Assembly (NCBI GenBank): GCA_949297215.1
Contig: CASFRV010000001.1
Coordinates: 62,001-126,000 of the forward strand
From: an uncultured Bacteroidales bacterium
GTDB taxonomy: Bacteria > Bacteroidota > Bacteroidia > Bacteroidales > Bacteroidaceae
Length of the DNA stretch: 64,000 nt
Reading direction: 5' to 3'
Numbering within the stretch: position 1 is the first letter of the stretch; each line of letters starts with the position of its first letter. A model generated the notes under the pieces. That model saw only the letters and a program-made list of their open reading frames with translations. It made no database searches and was not told the DNA's origin. Both the position numbers and the translations under genes were made by a program. Below, in pieces: positions 15,902-25,603 of the stretch.

Positions 15902-18900
15902 ATGAACATATCAGAACTAAGCATACGCCGCCCCGTGCTGGCCACCGTGCTCACGCTGGTCATCCTGCTTTTCGGAGCCATCGGCTACATGAGCCTCGGC
16001 GTCAGAGAGTATCCCTCGGTCGACAACCCCATCATCTCCGTCACCTGCTCCTACCCGGGCGCCAATGCCGACGTCATCGAGAACCAGATAACCGAACCGT
16101 TGGAGCAAAACATCAACGGCATCCCCGGCATACGCTCGCTCACGAGCACCAGCCAGCAGGGGCAGAGTCGCATCACGGTCGAGTTTGAGCTCTCGGTCGA
16201 CCTGGAAACGGCGGCCAACGACGTGCGCGACAAGGTGTCGCGCGCACAGCGCAACCTGCCGCGCGACTGCGACCCACCCACCGTCTCGAAGGCCGATGCC
16301 GACGCCTCGCCCATACTGATGGTGGCCATACAGAGCGACAAGCGCTCGCTGCTCGAGCTGAGCGAAATTGCCGACCTCACGGTAAAAGAGCAGTTGCAGA
16401 CCATTCCCGAGGTGAGCAGCGTATCTATCTGGGGCGAGAAGCGCTATTGCATGCGCCTGTGGCTCGACCCCGTGAAAATGTCGGGCTACGGCGTCACGCC
16501 GATGGACGTGAAAAACGCCCTCGACCGCGAGAACGTGGAGCTCCCCTCGGGCAGTATCGAGGGCAACAAGGTGGAGCTCACCATACGCACGCTCGGACAG
16601 ATGCACACCACCGAGGAGTTTAACAATCTGGTCATTAAAGAAACCGACGGACGCATCGTTCGCTTCAGCGACATCGGACGTGCCGAGCTCAGCCCGCGCG
16701 ACTTGAAGAGCTACATGAAGATGAACGGCGTGCCGATGGTCGGCGTAGTGGTCGTGCCCCAGCCCGGCGCCAACCACATCAACATTGCCGAGGCCGTCTA
16801 CGACCGCATGGAGCGCATGCAGAAGGACTTGCCCGAAGACGTCAAGTATAGCTACGGCTTCGACAACACCCGCTTCATCCGCGCCTCCATCGACGAGGTG
16901 AAAAGCACCGTCTACGAGGCCTTTGTGCTCGTCATCATCATCATCTTCCTCTTCCTGCGCGACTGGCGCGTCACGCTCGTGCCCTGCATCGTCATCCCCG
17001 TCTCGCTCATCGGCGCCTTCTTCATCATGTACGTCGCGGGCTTCTCCATCAACGTGCTCTCGATGCTGGCCATCGTGCTGGCCGTCGGCCTGGTGGTCGA
17101 CGACGCCATCGTCATGACCGAGAACATCTACATACGCATCGAGCGGGGCATGCCGCCGGTCGAGGCCGGCATCGAGGGCTCCAAGGAAATTTTCTTTGCC
17201 GTCGTGTCCACGACGATAACGCTCGTGGCCGTGTTCCTGCCCATCGTCTTTATGGAGGGCACGACGGGCCGTCTCTTCCGCGAGTTCAGCTTCGTGGTGG
17301 CAGGCTCGGTCATCATCTCGGCCTTCGCCGCCCTGACGTTTACGCCCATGCTGGCTACGAAGCTCCTGGTCAAGCGCGAGAAGCAAAGCTGGTTCTATCG
17401 CAAGACCGAGCCCTTCTTCGACGGCCTCAACCGCTATTATGCCCGCAGTTTGAAGGCCTTTCTTCGCCACCGCGTCTGGGCCATTCCCGTTATGGTGGTG
17501 GCTCTGGGTGCCAGCGTCTTTCTGTGGACGCACATCCCGGCCGAGATGGCGCCGCTCGAAGACCGTTCGAGCATTACCATCCGCACAACAGGCCCCGAGG
17601 GCGTCACGTATGAGTATATGCGCGACTATACCGAGGAAATCAACCGCCTGGCCGACTCCATCATGCCCGACGCCGAGTTTATCACCGCGCGCGTGTCGAG
17701 CGGAAGCGGCAACGTGCAGATCACGTTAAAGGACTTGGCCGAGCGCGACTACACGCAGATGGAGGTGGCCGAGAAGCTCTCGAAAGCCGTCCAGGGCCAC
17801 ACCGACGCGCGCTCCTTCGTGCAGCAGCAGTCGACGTTTGGCGGACGCCGCGGAGCCATGCCCGTGCAATATGTGTTGCAGACGACGAACATCGAAAAGT
17901 TGCAGGAAGTGTTGCCCAAGTTCATGGCGCAGGTCTACGACAACCCGACGTTCCAGATGGCCGACGTCGACCTGAAATTCAGCAAGCCCGAGCTTCGCAT
18001 CAACATCAACCGCGAGAAGGCCAACCTTATGGGCGTCAGCACACGCGACATCGCCGAGACGTTGCAGTATGGCCTGAGCGGCCAGCGCCTGGGCTATTTA
18101 TATCTGAACGGAAAGCAGTATGAAATTGTCGGAGAAATCAACCGCCAGCAGCGCAACGCCCCCGTCAATCTGAAATCTATCTACATGCGCAGCGACGACG
18201 GCGCCATGATCCAGATGGACAACCTCGTAGACCTCGTAGAAAGCGTGGCACCGCCCAAGCTCTACCGCTACAACCGCTTTGTTTCGGCCACCATCTCGGC
18301 CGGTCTGGCCGAAGGCAAGACCATCGGGCAGGGCATCGAGGAAATGGACAAGATAGCCAAGAGCACGCTCGACGAAACGTTCCGCACGGCTTTGGCAGGC
18401 GACTCAAAGGAGTTCAGCGAGAGCTCGTCGAGCCTCATCTTCGCCTTTGCCCTGGCCCTCGTGCTCATTTATCTCATCCTCGCGGCCCAGTTTGAGAGCT
18501 TCAAGGACCCGTTTGTCATCATGCTCACGGTGCCTCTCGCCATCTGCGGCGCTCTTGTCTTCATGTACTTCACCGATCAGACGATGAACATATTCAGTCA
18601 GATCGGAATTATCATGCTCATCGGTCTTGTGGCCAAGAACGGTATTCTGATTGTCGAGTTCGCCAACCAGAAACAGAAGGCCGGCGAGGATAAGCTCACG
18701 GCCATCGAGGATGCCGCCGCCCAGCGTCTGCGCCCCATCCTGATGACGAGCGCCGCCACCATATTGGGCCTGCTCCCGCTCGTGTTTGCCACCGGTGAGG
18801 GTGCCAACGGCCGCGTGGCCATGGGTATAGCCGTCGTCGGCGGCATGCTGCTCTCGACGTTGCTCACCATGTACATCGTGCCGGCCATCTATTCTTACGT

Positions 18901-18934
18901 ATCGACGAACCTTTCCAAAAAGAAAAACAGATGA
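15902..18934 (+). CDS. RND multidrug efflux pump, HAE1 (AcrB/MdtB-like)
   Basis: The 1010-residue inner-membrane proton/drug antiporter has the usual RND plan: TM1 (SIRRPVLATVLTLVILLFG), a large periplasmic loop, TM2-7, a second loop and TM8-12. The proton-relay pair of aspartates is in VGLVVDDAIVMTEN (about residues 399-400) and the matching lysine is in GLVAKNGILIVEFAN near residue 911. The periplasmic motif YPGANADVIENQITEPLEQN is typical. The stop overlaps the tolC-like gene by an ATGA, giving coupled translation. Length and motifs are normal; the substrate range is not readable. Confidence 0.95.
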   Translation: MNISELSIRRPVLATVLTLVILLFGAIGYMSLGVREYPSVDNPIISVTCSYPGANADVIENQITEPLEQNINGIPGIRSLTSTSQQGQSRITVEFELSVDLETAANDVRDKVSRAQRNLPRDCDPPTVSKADADASPILMVAIQSDKRSLLELSEIADLTVKEQLQTIPEVSSVSIWGEKRYCMRLWLDPVKMSGYGVTPMDVKNALDRENVELPSGSIEGNKVELTIRTLGQMHTTEEFNNLVIKETDGRIVRFSDIGRAELSPRDLKSYMKMNGVPMVGVVVVPQPGANHINIAEAVYDRMERMQKDLPEDVKYSYGFDNTRFIRASIDEVKSTVYEAFVLVIIIIFLFLRDWRVTLVPCIVIPVSLIGAFFIMYVAGFSINVLSMLAIVLAVGLVVDDAIVMTENIYIRIERGMPPVEAGIEGSKEIFFAVVSTTITLVAVFLPIVFMEGTTGRLFREFSFVVAGSVIISAFAALTFTPMLATKLLVKREKQSWFYRKTEPFFDGLNRYYARSLKAFLRHRVWAIPVMVVALGASVFLWTHIPAEMAPLEDRSSITIRTTGPEGVTYEYMRDYTEEINRLADSIMPDAEFITARVSSGSGNVQITLKDLAERDYTQMEVAEKLSKAVQGHTDARSFVQQQSTFGGRRGAMPVQYVLQTTNIEKLQEVLPKFMAQVYDNPTFQMADVDLKFSKPELRININREKANLMGVSTRDIAETLQYGLSGQRLGYLYLNGKQYEIVGEINRQQRNAPVNLKSIYMRSDDGAMIQMDNLVDLVESVAPPKLYRYNRFVSATISAGLAEGKTIGQGIEEMDKIAKSTLDETFRTALAGDSKEFSESSSSLIFAFALALVLIYLILAAQFESFKDPFVIMLTVPLAICGALVFMYFTDQTMNIFSQIGIIMLIGLVAKNGILIVEFANQKQKAGEDKLTAIEDAAAQRLRPILMTSAATILGLLPLVFATGEGANGRVAMGIAVVGGMLLSTLLTMYIVPAIYSYVSTNLSKKKNR

Positions 18935-20247
18935 AGCGTCTTCTTTTCATAGTGGGGCTGTTGGTTGCCGTGGCGGCCGAGCTGCCGGCACAGGTGAAGT
19001 CCCTTAAATCTTGTCTGGAAACGGGCTTGCAGAACAACTATTCGCTGCGTATCGTGCGCAACGAAGAGCGCATCGCCGCCAACAACGCGACCAAGGCCAA
19101 CGCCGGCTATCTGCCCAAGGTGGACCTGACGGCCGGTTACAGCGGGACGCTCGACAGCCGCAACAGCCACGCTGCCGGCTCGGGAGCCGTGACGCGTGAA
19201 CGCAACATCATGGACGGCGGGCTCAGCACAGGCGTCACGGCGGAGTGGACCATCTTTGACGGCTACGGCATACAGACAAACTACCAGCGCTTAGTGGAGT
19301 TGAAAAAACAGGGAGCTACCCAGACGCGCATCGCCATCGAAGACTATCTGGCGGAGCTGACGGCCGAATATTTCAATTTCGTCCAGCAGAAACTGCGCCT
19401 GAAGAACCTGAGCTACGGTGTGGCCCTTTCCAAGGAGCGCCTGCGCATCGTGCAGGAGCGCTACCTTATCGGCAACACGTCGCGTCTTGACTTGCAGCAG
19501 GCGCAAGTGGACTTCAACGCCGACAGCGCGCAGAGCCTGCAACAGCTCGAACTGCTGGCCACGTCGCGCATCCGCCTGAACGAGCTCATGGCCATGCGCG
19601 ACATGGACCGCCTCTTGCTGGTGCGCGACACGGCGATAGACGTCAGCGCGCAATTGAACTTCGATACGCTGTGGAGCGCAACGCTGCGCAACAACGCCTC
19701 GCTGCTCAATGCAGCTCACGACAAGCGTCTGGCCGAGCTCGACCTGAAAACCGTCCTTTCGCGCAATTATCCCTACGTCAATCTGAACGCCGGCTACGGC
19801 TATACGTTCAACCACTACGGCAACGCCGCCACGCAGCGCCGGCACAACTGGGGGGCCGACTTTGGCGTGACGGTCGGGTTCAACCTGTTCGACGGAAACC
19901 GCAAGCGCGAGCGGCGTAACGCCCAGATAGCCATCGAAAACGCCGAGTTGCAGCGCGAAAACCTAGAAATTGCCTTGCGGGCCGACCTGGCCGACCTTTG
20001 GCAGGCCTACCAGAACAACAAACGTCTCTTGGCCCTCGAACGCGAAAACCTCATTTCCGCCCGCGAGAACCACTTCATAGCCCACGAGCGCTACATGCTG
20101 GGCGACCTGTCGGGCATCGAGATGCGTGAAGCGCAGAAGAGCCTGCTCGACGCCGAGGAGCGCATCCTAGTGGCTCAGTACAACACGAAGCTGTGCGAGA
20201 TTTCCCTGTTGCAAATGAGCGGAAACATCATGCACTATCTCGACTGA
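18931..20247 (+). CDS. TolC-family outer-membrane efflux channel
   Basis: The 438-residue outer-membrane factor completes the RND system. The signal peptide MKRLLFIVGLLVAVAAELPA ends at AQVKSLK. Two OEP repeats of about 190 residues follow, each with long helices (for example RYLIGNTSRLDLQQAQVDFN and the later ERYMLGDLSGIEMREAQKSL) and short beta strands. There is no lipobox cysteine. It overlaps the pump gene by four bases and is followed by a terminator. Confidence 0.92.
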   Translation: MKRLLFIVGLLVAVAAELPAQVKSLKSCLETGLQNNYSLRIVRNEERIAANNATKANAGYLPKVDLTAGYSGTLDSRNSHAAGSGAVTRERNIMDGGLSTGVTAEWTIFDGYGIQTNYQRLVELKKQGATQTRIAIEDYLAELTAEYFNFVQQKLRLKNLSYGVALSKERLRIVQERYLIGNTSRLDLQQAQVDFNADSAQSLQQLELLATSRIRLNELMAMRDMDRLLLVRDTAIDVSAQLNFDTLWSATLRNNASLLNAAHDKRLAELDLKTVLSRNYPYVNLNAGYGYTFNHYGNAATQRRHNWGADFGVTVGFNLFDGNRKRERRNAQIAIENAELQRENLEIALRADLADLWQAYQNNKRLLALERENLISARENHFIAHERYMLGDLSGIEMREAQKSLLDAEERILVAQYNTKLCEISLLQMSGNIMHYLD

Positions 20248-20269
20248 CCCAACGCGCCTCCCCTACAGG

Positions 20270-20310
20270 CCGTCCGTTGCGGAGAATGCGCTCCCGACGG
20301 GCGGTTTTTT
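20270..20310 (+). terminator. Terminator of the RND efflux operon
   Basis: CCGTCCGT (20270-20277) pairs with ACGGGCGG (20297-20304), with inner pairing, and is followed by TTTTTT. It lies 23 bases after the stop codon. Confidence 0.75.
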
Positions 20311-20363
20311 CGTTTCGCACGGCTGTAAATGCCCTGCTGCCGCGCTTTTCCGGCTGCAAAATC

Positions 20364-20394
20364 TTGGGGCTTCGCCGTTTTATACATAACTTTG
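20364..20394 (+). promoter_or_regulatory. Promoter of the DUF4301 gene
   Basis: TTG at 20364-20366, a 20-base spacer and TAACTTTG at 20387-20394. The leader to the ATG is about 57 bases. Confidence 0.75.
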
Positions 20395-20451
20395 CGAAGT
20401 AAGTCAACCGGAAAACGCAAAAACTAACCATACAAGAAAAACAATCGCCTT

Positions 20452-21972
20452 ATGATGACGGAAAAAGACAAAGCGCTCTTGCAGCAGAAGGGCATCACGG
20501 AGGAGCAGTTCCGCGAGCAGTTACAATGTTTCGTCCACGGATTTCCCTACCTTCGGTTGAGCGCCGCCGCCTCGGTCGAGAAGGGCATTACGGTGCTCGC
20601 CGAGGCTGAGCAGCAGGCCGCCCTGGCGGCATGGGACGCCTATACGGCCGGCGGCCATGCCATCGTGAAGTTTGTGCCCGCCTCGGGAGCTGCCAGCCGC
20701 ATGTTCAAAAATCTCTATGCCTTCCTGGACGCCGCATACGACGAGCCGACTACCGATTTTGAAAAGACCTTCTTTGCCAACCTGCCGGCAGCGGCCTATC
20801 ATGCCGACCTCGACGCCGCCTGCCAGCGGTTGCATGGTGCGGGCGTCGGCGAGCTCCTGGCAGCCCGCCGCTTCAAGGACATCGTTTCGGCCCTGCTGGG
20901 AAAGGACGGACTCAACTACGGGCACCTACCCAAGGGCCTGCTGAAATTTCACACCTATCCCGATGGGGCCCGCACGCCGCTCGAAGAGCATCTCGTCGAG
21001 GGCGCGCTCTATGCCCGCCGGCAGGACGGCACCGTGAGCGTCCACTTCACCGTTTCGCCCGAGCACCGCGCGCTGTTCGAGCAGCTCGTGGCCCGCGTCG
21101 TTCCCGCGTATGAGCAACAGTTTGGCGTGAAGTATGACGTGACGTTCTCCGAGCAGAAACCCAGTACCGACACGGTGGCGGCCAATCCCGACAACACGCC
21201 TTTCCGTCAGGCCGATGGCAGCCTCCTGTTCCGTCCCGGCGGTCATGGCGCGCTCATCGAAAACCTCAACGAGCTTCCGGCCGACGTCGTTTTCATCAAA
21301 AATATCGACAACGTCGTGCCCGACCGCTTGAAGGACGAGACCGTGCGCTACAAGAAGCTCCTGGCCGGCGTCCTCGTTTCGTTGCAGGAGCAGGCCTTCG
21401 CCTATCTTCGCAAGCTCGACAGCGGTTGCTACACCGTCGAAGAGCTCTTGGAGATGTTGCAGTTCGTGCAGAAAAAATTCTGCTGCAAAAATCCCGAGAC
21501 GAAAACGCTGGAAGACACCGAGCTGGCCATTTATTTGCGCCGCAAGCTCAACCGTCCCGTGCGCGTGTGCGGCATGGTGCGCAACGTGGGCGAGCCCGGC
21601 GGCGGCCCCTTCTTGGCCTATAACGCCGACGGCACCATCTCGCCCCAGATTCTCGAAAGCTCGCAAATCGACATGGCTGATCCCGAGAAGAAAGCCATGT
21701 TTGAGCAGGGCACCCACTTCAATCCCGTCGATTTGGTCTGCGGCCTGCGCAACTACCGCGGCGAGGCTTTCCACCTGCCCGACTATGTCGACAAGGCCAC
21801 GGGCTTCATTTCGCACAAGAGCAAGGACGGCCGCGAGCTGAAGGCTTTGGAGCTGCCAGGCCTGTGGAACGGAGCGATGAGCGACTGGAACACCGTCTTC
21901 GTCGAAGTGCCCCTCGCCACGTTCAACCCCGTGAAAACCGTCAACGACCTTTTCCGCGAGCAGCATCGTTGA
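20452..21972 (+). CDS. DUF4301-family protein, possible sugar nucleotidyltransferase fold
   Basis: A 506-residue soluble protein without signal peptide, recognised as DUF4301, a Bacteroidota family of unknown function. Seen in the sequence: KFVPASGAASRM near residue 74, FRPGGHGALIENLNEL near 260 and FIKNIDNVV near 282. These three resemble the nucleotide loop, the PGGHG-type loop and the NxDN metal/uridine motif of UDP-sugar pyrophosphorylases (UGPase/UAP), so I infer a nucleotidyltransferase fold. The C-terminal part contains CGMVRNVGEPGGGPFLAYN. It has its own promoter; the chromate transporter genes follow after about 100 bases. ATGs at 20452 and 20455 are both possible. Confidence 0.8.
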   Translation: MMTEKDKALLQQKGITEEQFREQLQCFVHGFPYLRLSAAASVEKGITVLAEAEQQAALAAWDAYTAGGHAIVKFVPASGAASRMFKNLYAFLDAAYDEPTTDFEKTFFANLPAAAYHADLDAACQRLHGAGVGELLAARRFKDIVSALLGKDGLNYGHLPKGLLKFHTYPDGARTPLEEHLVEGALYARRQDGTVSVHFTVSPEHRALFEQLVARVVPAYEQQFGVKYDVTFSEQKPSTDTVAANPDNTPFRQADGSLLFRPGGHGALIENLNELPADVVFIKNIDNVVPDRLKDETVRYKKLLAGVLVSLQEQAFAYLRKLDSGCYTVEELLEMLQFVQKKFCCKNPETKTLEDTELAIYLRRKLNRPVRVCGMVRNVGEPGGGPFLAYNADGTISPQILESSQIDMADPEKKAMFEQGTHFNPVDLVCGLRNYRGEAFHLPDYVDKATGFISHKSKDGRELKALELPGLWNGAMSDWNTVFVEVPLATFNPVKTVNDLFREQHR

Positions 21973-22067
21973 GGCTGCGCGCCGACGGCCGTCTCTGTCG
22001 CTGAGCTGCACGGCGGGCTGGTGCTTCATGCAGGCATCGCCCGCCGGCGGCTCGTGGCGCAATACGC

Positions 22068-22628
22068 ATGTCTATGAGCATCAGTTACGAAACCTTTCTC
22101 ATTTTTCTCCGCTCCACGCTTGCCTCCGTGGGCAACAGCTATGCCGCTGTGGCCCCCGTGCGCGAGGCCGTCGTTTTGCGCCGTGGCTGGATGACCGACG
22201 ACGAGTTTGCCGCCGACCTTGCCCTTGCGCAGGCCATGCCCGGCGTTTTCGCTTTCAATTTCGGAGCCCATATCGGCCGCCGCGTGGGCGGTTGGCGCGG
22301 TTCCGTTGCAGCGCTGATGGGCACGTTGCTGCCCGTTTTTGCCATCTTGCTGGTGGTTTGCTTTTTCTTTTTCAATCTGCGCGAGCATGCCGCCGTGCGC
22401 AGTTTTCTGCAAGGCGTGCGTCCCGCCGTCGTGGCCCTCGTCGTGCTGCCCTGCATCCGTCTGGGGCGCCGTTCCCGCATCACGCTGAGCAACGTGTGGC
22501 TGCCCGTCATGGCCGCCCTGTTCGTTGGCATCATGGGTCTTTCGCCCGTGTGGCTCGTGCTGGCCGTTGCCTTTTTCGGCTATCTGTACGGGCGCTACGT
22601 GCGCCCCACCGACCGTCCGACGCCCTAA
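22068..22628 (+). CDS. Chromate transporter, first half-protein
   Basis: A 186-residue membrane protein of the CHR family, which in characterised members carries chromate or other anions. It is one half of a split ChrA: short-chain CHR proteins have about six transmembrane segments and work as pairs. The family's conserved N-terminal area is seen as VREAVVLRRGWMTDDEFAAD and LAQAMPGVFAFNFGAHIG. Hydrophobic stretches follow (MGTLLPVFAILLVVCFFFF; VWLPVMAALFVGIMGLSPVW). It is 12 bases before the second half. The physiological substrate is unknown. Confidence 0.85.
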   Translation: MSMSISYETFLIFLRSTLASVGNSYAAVAPVREAVVLRRGWMTDDEFAADLALAQAMPGVFAFNFGAHIGRRVGGWRGSVAALMGTLLPVFAILLVVCFFFFNLREHAAVRSFLQGVRPAVVALVVLPCIRLGRRSRITLSNVWLPVMAALFVGIMGLSPVWLVLAVAFFGYLYGRYVRPTDRPTP

Positions 22629-22640
22629 AATAGCCCGCTT

Positions 22641-23216
22641 ATGCTAATCATTTGTTTTTCCCTTCTCCTCAGTTTCTTGCAGATAGGCCTTTTCGGTTGG
22701 GGCGGGCCGTTTGCCCTCCTTTCCTACGTGCAGCACGAAGTGGTGGTGGAGCATGGCTGGCTCACCTCGGCCGAGTTTGCCGACGTCATGGCGCTGAGCC
22801 GCGTCCTGCCCGGCGATGTGGCGCTCGACGCGGCGCCGCTCGCCGCCTACCGCGTGCTTGCCGGCGAATATGGCACGGGGGCAGCCATCGGCGGCATCGT
22901 CGTGGCCTTTACGGCGCTGGCCGTTCCCGCCTTCGCCTTTTCGGCCCTGGCGGAACGTTTCCGCGAGCGCCTCAGCCACAGCGATGTGGCCGAGAGCGTC
23001 CTTTCGCTCCTGCGCCCCATGTCGCCTGGCCTCATAGCCGCGGCAGCCATCCTGCTGATGAACGGAGAAAACTTCGGCTCCCCCACCGTCAATCCCTGGC
23101 AGTTTGGCGTGAGCCTGTTTCTCTTCCTGGCCACGCTCGTCGGCTCGGGCTACTACCGCTTTCACCCCCTGTTCATGATCGTCCTCTGCGGTCTCGCGGG
23201 TCTTCTGCTCTATTAG
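22641..23216 (+). CDS. Chromate transporter, second half-protein
   Basis: The 191-residue partner of the upstream CHR half. Conserved parts are IGLFGWGGPFALLSYVQHEV, a GWLTSAEFADVMALSRVLPG run and a GEYGTGAAIGG segment, followed by several hydrophobic segments. The orientation of a paired short-chain CHR protein is normally inverted relative to its partner. The two genes are 12 bases apart and certainly cotranscribed; no promoter was found for the pair, so read-through from the DUF4301 gene is likely. Confidence 0.85.
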   Translation: MLIICFSLLLSFLQIGLFGWGGPFALLSYVQHEVVVEHGWLTSAEFADVMALSRVLPGDVALDAAPLAAYRVLAGEYGTGAAIGGIVVAFTALAVPAFAFSALAERFRERLSHSDVAESVLSLLRPMSPGLIAAAAILLMNGENFGSPTVNPWQFGVSLFLFLATLVGSGYYRFHPLFMIVLCGLAGLLLY

Positions 23217-23281
23217 GGGCGTCACGCGCTCCTCTTTTTCCCGTTGCAGCTCCGCGCAAAGGCAAAACGGCTCGCCCGTTC

Positions 23282-23313
23282 TTTGCTTTTGCGCGAAGCT
23301 TTTATTAACTTTG
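23282..23313 (+). promoter_or_regulatory. ndh promoter
   Basis: TTTG at 23282-23285, a 20-base spacer and TAACTTTG at 23306-23313 form a full consensus promoter. The ATG is 54 bases downstream. Confidence 0.75.
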
Positions 23314-23366
23314 CCGCGGCTAATAAAACGTTGAATTTTAAGAAAAAGATTTAAGCGCATCGTCAC

Positions 23367-24749
23367 ATGAGTTTCAACTTACCCCAGAGCGATAAAAAGA
23401 GAGTGGTCATCGTCGGAGGCGGTTTCGGAGGTCTCCGTCTGGCCAACAAGTTGCGTCACTCCGATTTTCAGGTCGTGCTCGTCGACCGCAACAACTATCA
23501 CCAGTTTCCCCCGCTCATCTATCAGATAGCTTCGGCCGGCATCGAGCCCAGCTCCATCTCTTTCCCTTTCCGCAAGATTTTCCAGCGCCGCAAGAATTTC
23601 TTTTATCGCATGGCCGAGGTGCGCTCCATCTTTCCCAAGCACAAAATCATCCAGACGTCCATCGGTAAGGTGCACTACGACTATCTCGTGCTCGCCGCCG
23701 GCTCCACCACCAACTTTTTCGGCAACAAGCACGTCGAAGAGGAAGCCATGCCCATGAAGAACGTGAGCGAGGCCATGGGCCTGCGCAACGCCCTGCTCGA
23801 CAACTTCGAGCGCGCTCTTACCTGTGCGGGCGAGCAAGAACGCCGCGAACTGCTCAACGTCGTTATTGTGGGCGGCGGCGCCTCGGGCGTGGAGATTGCG
23901 GGCGCCCTGTCCGAGATGAAAAACTTTGTGCTCCCCAAAGACTACCCCGACCTGCCTTCCAAGCTCATGCACATCTATCTGATCGAGGCGGGCGACCGCC
24001 TGCTGGCATCGATGAGCCGCGAGTCGTCGGCCAAGGTGGAGCGCTATCTGCGCTCCATGGGCGTCGACGTGCAGCTGGGAAAAATGGTGACCGACTACCG
24101 CGACCACCGCGTCATGATGAAGGACGGTTCGTCCATCCCCACCCGCACGTTTATATGGGTGAGCGGCGTGGCTGCCCAGCCCGTGGGCAATCTGCCCGAG
24201 ACGTTGCTGGGGCGCGGCCGCCGCATCAAGGTGGATGCCTACAACCGCGTGGAGGGCCTCGACGGCGTGTTCTGCATCGGCGACCAGTGCATCATGACGG
24301 CCGACGACGCCTATCCCGGCGGCCATCCGCAGCTGGCCCAGGTGGCCATCCAGCAAGGCACGCTCCTGGCCCGCAACCTCGTCCGTCTCGAAGCCGGCGA
24401 GGAGCTTGTCCCCTTCCGCTATAAAAACCTTGGCACGATGGCCACCGTCGGGCGCAACCGTGCCGTGGCCGAGTTCAAGGACGTGAAGTTTGGCGGCTTC
24501 TTCGCATGGTTCCTCTGGCTGGCCGTCCATCTCCGCTCCATCCTCGGCGTGCGCAACAAGCTCGTCGTGCTCTTCAACTGGGTGTGGAACTATTTTTCAT
24601 ACAGCCAGTCGCTGCGCATGATAGTTTATGCCAAGAAAGCCAAGGAAGTGCGCGAGCGCGAAAAGCTCATGGCTTCGACCCACTGGGGCCTCGACCTGCT
24701 GAGCGAAGGCCTGGACGACGCTCCCGCTGCCGAAAAGAAAGAAAGCTGA
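23367..24749 (+). CDS. ndh: Type II NADH dehydrogenase (NDH-2)
   Basis: A 460-residue FAD enzyme that oxidises NADH and reduces quinone at the inner face of the membrane without pumping protons. Two Rossmann motifs are present: VVIVGGGFGGLRLANKL (about 12-28, FAD) and VVIVGGGASGVEIAGAL (about 168-184, NADH). The C-terminus has the amphipathic and hydrophobic membrane-association segment GGFFAWFLWLAVHLRSI and VVLFNWVWNYFSY. Length and order of motifs are normal for the Bacteroidota form. It is monocistronic with its own promoter and terminator. Confidence 0.92.
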   Translation: MSFNLPQSDKKRVVIVGGGFGGLRLANKLRHSDFQVVLVDRNNYHQFPPLIYQIASAGIEPSSISFPFRKIFQRRKNFFYRMAEVRSIFPKHKIIQTSIGKVHYDYLVLAAGSTTNFFGNKHVEEEAMPMKNVSEAMGLRNALLDNFERALTCAGEQERRELLNVVIVGGGASGVEIAGALSEMKNFVLPKDYPDLPSKLMHIYLIEAGDRLLASMSRESSAKVERYLRSMGVDVQLGKMVTDYRDHRVMMKDGSSIPTRTFIWVSGVAAQPVGNLPETLLGRGRRIKVDAYNRVEGLDGVFCIGDQCIMTADDAYPGGHPQLAQVAIQQGTLLARNLVRLEAGEELVPFRYKNLGTMATVGRNRAVAEFKDVKFGGFFAWFLWLAVHLRSILGVRNKLVVLFNWVWNYFSYSQSLRMIVYAKKAKEVREREKLMASTHWGLDLLSEGLDDAPAAEKKES

Positions 24750-24777
24750 TGCCCCCTCTTCCGTCGGCCGTTGCCAC

Positions 24778-24809
24778 AGGCGCCCTCCCTTCACGGAGGG
24801 CGCCTTTTT
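24778..24809 (+). terminator. Terminator after ndh
   Basis: AGGCGCCCTCC and GGAGGGCGCCT form a perfect 11-bp stem with a short loop, followed by TTTTTC. Confidence 0.88.
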
Positions 24810-24878
24810 CTTTCTGTTCATGCCCGCTGTTCCCGCCTGCGCGGCATTCTCGTCGTAAAAAATCACCCGAAATGGCGA

Positions 24879-24909
24879 TTGCCCCGTTTCGCTGTGCCAC
24901 GTACCTTTG
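24879..24909 (+). promoter_or_regulatory. Promoter of the TetR-type regulator
   Basis: TTG at 24879-24881, a 20-base spacer and TACCTTTG at 24902-24909. The start codon at 24938 is 28 bases below. Confidence 0.7.
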
Positions 24910-24937
24910 CCGGCAGAAAGAAAAGGTGTCAGCCCGC

Positions 24938-25549
24938 ATGCAATATCTGAAAGAAAATGTGGAGAAACGTCTGCTCGCCGCCGCCCGCGAGGTTTTCCTC
25001 CGCGACGGCTTCGCCCGTTCTTCCGTTCGCGACATTGCCGCGGCGGCCGGCGTGGCTGTGGGCAATCTTTATCGCTACTATCCCGGCAAGGACGCTCTCT
25101 TTTGCGCAGTTTTGCGTCCCGTCACCGACGCTCTCGAAGCGATGCTGCGCGAGCACCACGGCAGCTCGGCCCTCGACGTGAGCGAGATGTTCACCGAGCG
25201 TTATCTCTGTGCGACCGTCGGCGAGTATCTGGCCTTGTTCCAGGCCCGCCGCCCCCTGTTGCAGCTGCTTCTGCAACGGGCACAGGGCTCTTCTCTCGAA
25301 CATTTCCGCAGTCGCTACACCTTGCGTGCCACGCTTCTTGTCAAAGACTGGTTTCGCGACGTGAAAAGACACCATCCCGAAGTCAATACAGCCGTTTCCG
25401 ACTTTTTCATCCGCATGCATTGCGTGTGGATGTTCGCCCTTTTCGAAGAGATGCTTTGCGACGATGCAGCAGCCGCGCGCTTCGAGCAAGTCATTGGCGA
25501 ATACGTGCGTTTCGAAATTGTCGGCTGGCGCGACATTATGCAGATATGA
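24938..25549 (+). CDS. TetR/AcrR-family transcriptional regulator
   Basis: A 203-residue repressor. The N-terminal helix-turn-helix is RSSVRDIAAAAGVAVGNLYR YY, preceded by AAREVFLRDGFA, as in all TetR proteins. The C-terminal ligand domain is not assignable. The ATG at 24938 is preferred; a GTG at 24926 is an in-frame alternative. It sits 180 bases upstream of an ABC/methyltransferase operon with a terminator between, so it probably controls that operon as a separate transcript. The ligand is unknown. Confidence 0.88.
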   Translation: MQYLKENVEKRLLAAAREVFLRDGFARSSVRDIAAAAGVAVGNLYRYYPGKDALFCAVLRPVTDALEAMLREHHGSSALDVSEMFTERYLCATVGEYLALFQARRPLLQLLLQRAQGSSLEHFRSRYTLRATLLVKDWFRDVKRHHPEVNTAVSDFFIRMHCVWMFALFEEMLCDDAAAARFEQVIGEYVRFEIVGWRDIMQI

Positions 25550-25603
25550 GGCTACATGTGCATCCCGATATCATTTATCCACCCGGCCCGAAAGGCCAAG
25601 TTG

